DNA of 37,318 bases from Saprospiraceae bacterium (GTDB lineage: Bacteria > Bacteroidota > Bacteroidia > Chitinophagales > Saprospiraceae): assembly GCA_020630475.1 (NCBI GenBank), contig JAHDBI010000023.1, positions 1-37,318 of the forward strand, written 5' to 3'. The notes beneath the pieces are model-generated. The model made no database searches and had not been told where the DNA came from. It saw only the letters and a list, made by a program, of their open reading frames with translations. This document shows positions 34,234 to 37,318 of this stretch, in pieces (within the stretch, counting starts at the first letter, position 1; every line of letters begins with the position of its first letter). A program made the position numbers and the translations under genes.

Positions 34234-34565
34234 GCTAGATTGTTTTTACCATTCAACAAAAACTGCATCTGGTCCAAAAAGGACTGCATTTCTTTCATAT
34301 AGTTGACACTCTCTTTTTTTCCTTTCTTCGTTAAGGAATAATATTTCCGCATCCGATTTCCGATCGATCTGGTTTGTGTTTCTAAAATGCCTTTACCTTC
34401 TAGTTTATGTAGGGCAGGGTATAATGCTCCCTCGGTGATATTCATCGTTCCTCCAGTGAGTTCTTTGACCTTTTGCGTGATCTCGTAACCGTACATTTCT
34501 TTGTTGTCCGTAAGCAACTTAATAACAATAGTGTCTAGACTTCCTCTGAATATTTTCCCATTCAT
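34230..34565 (-). CDS. PadR-family transcriptional regulator
   Basis: A 111-residue winged-helix repressor of the small PadR-s2/LmrR-like class. Recognisable family motifs are FRGSLDTIVIKLL, MYGYEITQKVKE, the recognition and wing region ITEGALYPALHKLEGKG, and YYSLTKKGKK. A short C-terminal helix (QSFLDQMQFLL) would mediate dimerisation. It is coupled to the membrane protein downstream (ATGA overlap). A perfect inverted repeat starts 8 bases upstream of its own ATG, a strong sign of autoregulation. The likely operon is padR plus the membrane protein. The inducer is unknown. Confidence 0.93.
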   Translation of the reverse strand: MNGKIFRGSLDTIVIKLLTDNKEMYGYEITQKVKELTGGTMNITEGALYPALHKLEGKGILETQTRSIGNRMRKYYSLTKKGKKESVNYMKEMQSFLDQMQFLLNGKNNLA

Positions 34566-34572
34566 ATTTTAA

Positions 34573-34597
34573 ACATACCTAATTTTCTTAGGTATGT
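34573..34597. promoter_or_regulatory. PadR operator (perfect inverted repeat)
   Basis: The arms ACATACCTAA and TTAGGTATGT are exact reverse complements separated by TTTTC, immediately upstream of padR. The ATGT/ACAT ends agree with the dyads reported for PadR-family operators. On the minus strand a TTTG (34601-34598) and a TATGTTTA (34577-34570) lie 20 bases apart, as for a Bacteroidota -33/-7 pair, so the dyad would cover the promoter. If that pair is real, the mRNA would be nearly leaderless. Confidence 0.75.
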
Positions 34598-34619
34598 CAA
34601 ATTCTTATGCATAAAAATC

Positions 34620-34629
34620 TTAGGTATGT
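34620..34629 (+). promoter_or_regulatory. Third PadR half-site, towards the barrel genes
   Basis: TTAGGTATGT is repeated exactly 32 bases (about three helical turns) from the right arm of the operator, in the same orientation. It is just upstream of a -7-like TCTATTTG (34632-34639) that could drive the plus-strand barrel genes. This suggests that PadR controls both directions. Confidence 0.55.
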
Positions 34630-34689
34630 GGTCTATTTGACTCAAAGCAGCGCATTGATGAATTAAATAGTCTATGAACAAACGATAAA

Positions 34690-35376
34690 ATGAAACTGAC
34701 TTATTTGTGTGTTTTTTTATTTATTTCTTCTTTGGCTTCCGCCCAATGGTATCATCGTTTTGATTTGGAGTTCGGTGTGAATGGATCAAGTGCTTTTAAT
34801 ACTGGTGGAATCGTAGATCATCTTAGCCCATATTTTTCGGTACATATTGATGAGGTCAATCCTATCCTAAATTGGAATTACAACACTTCCATAGGATTTG
34901 CCTTTAATAACAGACATGCGCTAAGATTAAGATACAGTCGTTTTAATACGGGTTTTAAAATGAAAGCCACAAGTGTTTCGTCATCAGATGTCCTTGGAAT
35001 GGATGTGATTAGAGATTGGGATAGAGAATCCAGATACCAAAATCGTTCCTATGGTCTTATTTATGAATTATCTATTCTTGATCCATGGAATGGTTTCATT
35101 GGAGTTGGAGGAGAATATCAAACCAACGAAGGTCAATCAGAATTCCTGATCGTACCTAATGGTATTGTGTTTAGCACCGTTTCCTATTTAATTTATTTTG
35201 GTGTTCGTAAATCACTATTTAAAAAACTTGAAGTCGGTTCTAAGTTTTTCGTAATCAAGGCATTTGATAATAAGAGATATACGTATATCACAGGAAGTAC
35301 ATTTGCCCCAATTAGTTTGGGAATAGAATTGAATCTGAGGTTTAGAAATTCAAATTATAAGAAAAATGAAATGTAA
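34690..35376 (+). CDS. Outer-membrane beta-barrel protein, paralogue 1
   Basis: A 228-residue exported protein with a signal peptide (1-18, ending LASA before QWYHRF), then alternating hydrophobic/polar strands rich in Tyr, Phe and Gly (YNTSIGFAFNNRHALRLRYSRF, YGLIYELSI, FIGVGGEYQ), ending in a strand with aromatic residues. This fits a small outer-membrane barrel of 8-10 strands. The next gene encodes a clear paralogue and overlaps it by 11 bases, so the two are a tandem duplication. The pair is divergent from padR with operator-like sites between. I recognise no specific family; a role in the envelope response controlled by PadR is an inference. Confidence 0.75.
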   Translation: MKLTYLCVFLFISSLASAQWYHRFDLEFGVNGSSAFNTGGIVDHLSPYFSVHIDEVNPILNWNYNTSIGFAFNNRHALRLRYSRFNTGFKMKATSVSSSDVLGMDVIRDWDRESRYQNRSYGLIYELSILDPWNGFIGVGGEYQTNEGQSEFLIVPNGIVFSTVSYLIYFGVRKSLFKKLEVGSKFFVIKAFDNKRYTYITGSTFAPISLGIELNLRFRNSNYKKNEM

Positions 35377-36097
35377 GATTTACTGTATACTTCTTCCTCT
35401 CTTGTTTTTGACTTCTATGGCTTCCGCCCAATGGTACTCAAATTTTGACGTGGAACTGGGGTTAAATAGATCTATTTCATTCAATAAGGAAGAAATAAAA
35501 TCATTTGAAACGCCATACATAAGATTTAATCATGAAAATGATGAACCCTTATCTTATCGGAATTATCAAGTTAGTTCAGGATACCATTTCAATAGAACTC
35601 ATTCAATAAGAATACGGTATGATTTATTAAGAGTAGGATTTAAACTAACAGGTGATTACGTTTACTTAGGCTGGCAAGGATCTGGTCCATATTATCTAGA
35701 AAATTCGAGTTCTGAATACCTATTGCACTCCATTGGTTTAAATTATGAGTTCACTACAAAAAAAATCATTCCTTTAATAATAGGATTTGGAGCTGCCTAT
35801 CAATGGAATAATAGCGATCAAGATCAAAGAGTGCAGTTTGATGGTATTTATTTGAACAATTGGGCGGCAAACCTTTATTTGGGAACAAGCTATCAATGCA
35901 CTGATAACCTGGCTCTTGTTTTTAAATTGTTAGGTATAAATGCCTTTGATAATAAGAACAAAGAAGTCGTAATTTCTAACAGAGTTTCCAAATATGTACC
36001 AATTACTTTGGCAGGCGAGATTTCTGTGCGAATCACAATAGAAGAGAAGAGTAACATAAAACCTAAAACCGATGCACCGTCGTCCCAAACTTTTTAG
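35366..36097 (+). CDS. Outer-membrane beta-barrel protein, paralogue 2
   Basis: A 243-residue paralogue of the preceding gene. The signal peptide ends MASA before QWYSNF. The mature N-termini (QWYxxFDxELGxNxSxxFN), the NxxHxxRxRY strand, the NYEF strand and the late xxxKxxxxxAFDNK segment recur in the same order in both proteins. The DNA at the cleavage site (tggcttccgcccaatggta) is identical in the two genes over 19 bases. ATG 35366 lies 11 bases inside the end of paralogue 1, so translation is probably coupled. The C-terminus adds a basic, proline-containing tail beyond the last barrel strand. The 3' end overlaps the converging dnaG gene by 35 bases. Confidence 0.75.
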   Translation: MKCKIYCILLPLLFLTSMASAQWYSNFDVELGLNRSISFNKEEIKSFETPYIRFNHENDEPLSYRNYQVSSGYHFNRTHSIRIRYDLLRVGFKLTGDYVYLGWQGSGPYYLENSSSEYLLHSIGLNYEFTTKKIIPLIIGFGAAYQWNNSDQDQRVQFDGIYLNNWAANLYLGTSYQCTDNLALVFKLLGINAFDNKNKEVVISNRVSKYVPITLAGEISVRITIEEKSNIKPKTDAPSSQTF

Positions 36098-37318
36098 CAA
36101 TCTCGTTCCGTTGATTTTTCAAATAAGATAAGACTTTCAACTCCACCAAGAAATCTTCTTTTTGAGCGTCTGTTTCTTGAGGTAGTGCTTTGACATGCTC
36201 TTCTTGCTCTTTGATCCGCTTGCTGACTTTTCGGTCTAAGAATCGTAATAAGCTTCGGCTCGCATGTTTTTTATGGTTTTCTTCAGGAGGTAAGCTTGTC
36301 TGAAGTCCCATTGATCGTTCTTCCCATTTTGCAAATGTATAGGGCGAACTTACTAAATCTATCGTGAGTGTTCGGACATCCTCCTCAGGGTGATTGATGA
36401 AAAAGGATTCTTGAAGATCATTGTTTTTTTCAAACTCTGATTTGGCAATGTTGTATACTTTGTCATACAAAGGGTTGTCAAATTGATCGCATACTTCGAC
36501 GATGGCCTCATCCAAATAACTAAAGACTTTTTGTTCGTCGTCTTGGTCAAACCATTTTCCACCAAACGAAATGATCACTTTGATAATTTCTCTTTCTTGA
36601 CTATCATCATTAAAGTGATCAACTTTCTTTTGTTCATGTGCAAACTGCTTCTTGGGTTTTAGATTAGTGTCATCCACTAATTCGTCATAAGACTGTTCGC
36701 GTTGTTTTCGATAAGCCTCTCTATCTTGTTCGAGCCTCTTCTGTTTGATGAAGCCTCCAATCGCTTTATTGATTTCACCTACGAGTATGTCTTCACCCAT
36801 ATTTAAAAGTGAACTGCATTGTTGGGTATACAAAGACCGCTTAATAGGATCTGGTATCCGTGCGATGGTTTGTACAATGTCTTTGATTAAGGCCGTCTTT
36901 TTGATAGGGTCTTTTTCCGCCTCTTCGCTAATCAAACTTATCTTGAACAGAATAAAATCTTTCTTCTCTTCTTCTACAAATTCCGCGAAAGCGGTCGCAC
37001 CTAATTCCTTGATGAATGAATCAGGATCATGATTGTCAGGAAGTAAAACTACATTGACATTCATTTCTTGTTCGAGTACTAAATCTAATCCTCTACTTGC
37101 CGCTTTAATCCCTGCGGCATCCCCGTCATAAAGTAAGGTGATGTTTTCCGTATATCTTTTAATTAACCTGATTTGACCTTCCGTCAATGCAGTCCCGGAT
37201 GAGGCGACGACATTTTCAATTCCATTTTGATGTAAGGAAATAACGTCTGTGTATCCTTCTACAATAAAACAATTGTCTTCTTTTCGAATCGCTTTCTTGG
37301 CTTGATAAATACCGTATA
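36063..37318 (-). CDS. dnaG: DNA primase, C-terminal part (5' end beyond the window)
   Basis: Primase that makes RNA primers at the replication fork. The window holds about 418 codons from the middle of the protein to its stop; the N-terminal zinc-binding domain and part of the core lie beyond 37318. The frame stays open to the window edge. The Toprim domain is visible with its acidic residues in VEGYTDVISLHQNG, SSGTALTEGQ and LLYDGDAAG, and DNHDPDSF follows. Further on are helical linker segments and a C-terminal helical domain that would bind the DnaB helicase (FLDRKVSKRIKEQEEH, then FLVELKVLSYLKNQRNEIAKKFG). The first available internal ATG at 37187 is not the real start. Its end overlaps the barrel gene on the opposite strand. 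Confidence 0.95.
   Translation of the reverse strand, partial: YGIYQAKKAIRKEDNCFIVEGYTDVISLHQNGIENVVASSGTALTEGQIRLIKRYTENITLLYDGDAAGIKAASRGLDLVLEQEMNVNVVLLPDNHDPDSFIKELGATAFAEFVEEEKKDFILFKISLISEEAEKDPIKKTALIKDIVQTIARIPDPIKRSLYTQQCSSLLNMGEDILVGEINKAIGGFIKQKRLEQDREAYRKQREQSYDELVDDTNLKPKKQFAHEQKKVDHFNDDSQEREIIKVIISFGGKWFDQDDEQKVFSYLDEAIVEVCDQFDNPLYDKVYNIAKSEFEKNNDLQESFFINHPEEDVRTLTIDLVSSPYTFAKWEERSMGLQTSLPPEENHKKHASRSLLRFLDRKVSKRIKEQEEHVKALPQETDAQKEDFLVELKVLSYLKNQRNEIAKKFGTTVHRF

Noticed and set aside
1..37318. Searched by eye for tRNA, rRNA, CRISPR arrays, transposases, integrases, phage or restriction genes.
   Set aside because: None seen; the window looks like stable chromosomal DNA and not a mobile island.

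Overview
This window looks like an ordinary chromosomal stretch from an AT-rich member of the Bacteroidota, probably from the Saprospiria/Cytophagia/Flavobacteria side of the phylum. The evidence is a PorP/SprF protein, a PorE-like OmpA protein and two giant secreted proteins with type B (CHU_C/gliding-type) C-terminal sorting domains of the type IX secretion system (T9SS). There are also Bacteroidota-style promoters (-7 TAnnTTTG), almost no Shine-Dalgarno sequences, and several probable TTG starts. I found no tRNA, rRNA, CRISPR array, insertion sequence or phage gene.

Layout. (1) 41-3405: tyrS (minus) faces away from an FtsX/LolC-type ABC permease and a translationally coupled HExxH protein (plus). 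(2) 3549-10169: a 2206-residue secreted protein with FG-GAP/VCBS calcium loops, a degenerate vWA-like domain, SprB-like repeats and a T9SS type B C-terminus. (3) 10170-12114: a possible decayed reading frame, a small conserved-looking gene (minus), a divergent CorA transporter with a palindrome between them, then a 368-bp non-coding region holding two perfect DnaA boxes, a near-match and two inverted repeats. (4) 12115-15530: nrdB and nrdA, a class Ia ribonucleotide reductase resembling the eukaryotic type, closed by a strong hairpin terminator. (5) 15582-17378: a sirtuin without zinc cysteines, divergent from a class III CoA-transferase. (6) 17529-28398: a three-gene T9SS cassette of PorP/SprF, PorE-like lipid/peptidoglycan-associated protein and a 2465-residue adhesin with about 16 degenerate repeats of about 89 residues. 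(7) 28436-31326: yajC and a DUF1573 lipoprotein (minus), aroK (plus), and a membrane-anchored subtilase (minus). (8) 31502-33523: trxB and class II fructose-bisphosphate aldolase. (9) 33520-36097: a PadR regulator with a four-helix membrane partner, a very clear operator, and two tandem paralogous outer-membrane barrel proteins. (10) 36063-37318: the C-terminal part of DnaG primase, cut by the window edge.

How the parts may work together. The region 6 cassette reads as one transcription unit: the PorP/SprF and PorE-like proteins probably dock or export the adhesin encoded immediately downstream. The region 2 protein has the same kind of C-terminus but no adjacent PorP, so it must use a partner elsewhere. 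The PadR protein probably represses its own operon, and perhaps the barrel pair, through identical 10-bp half-sites between them. The DnaA boxes upstream of nrdBA suggest either replication-coupled control of dNTP synthesis, as known for E. coli nrdAB, or a replication-initiation locus. No wholly new defence or mobile system is evident. The best leads are the DnaA-box region, the PadR module with its barrels, and the two giant T9SS cargo proteins.
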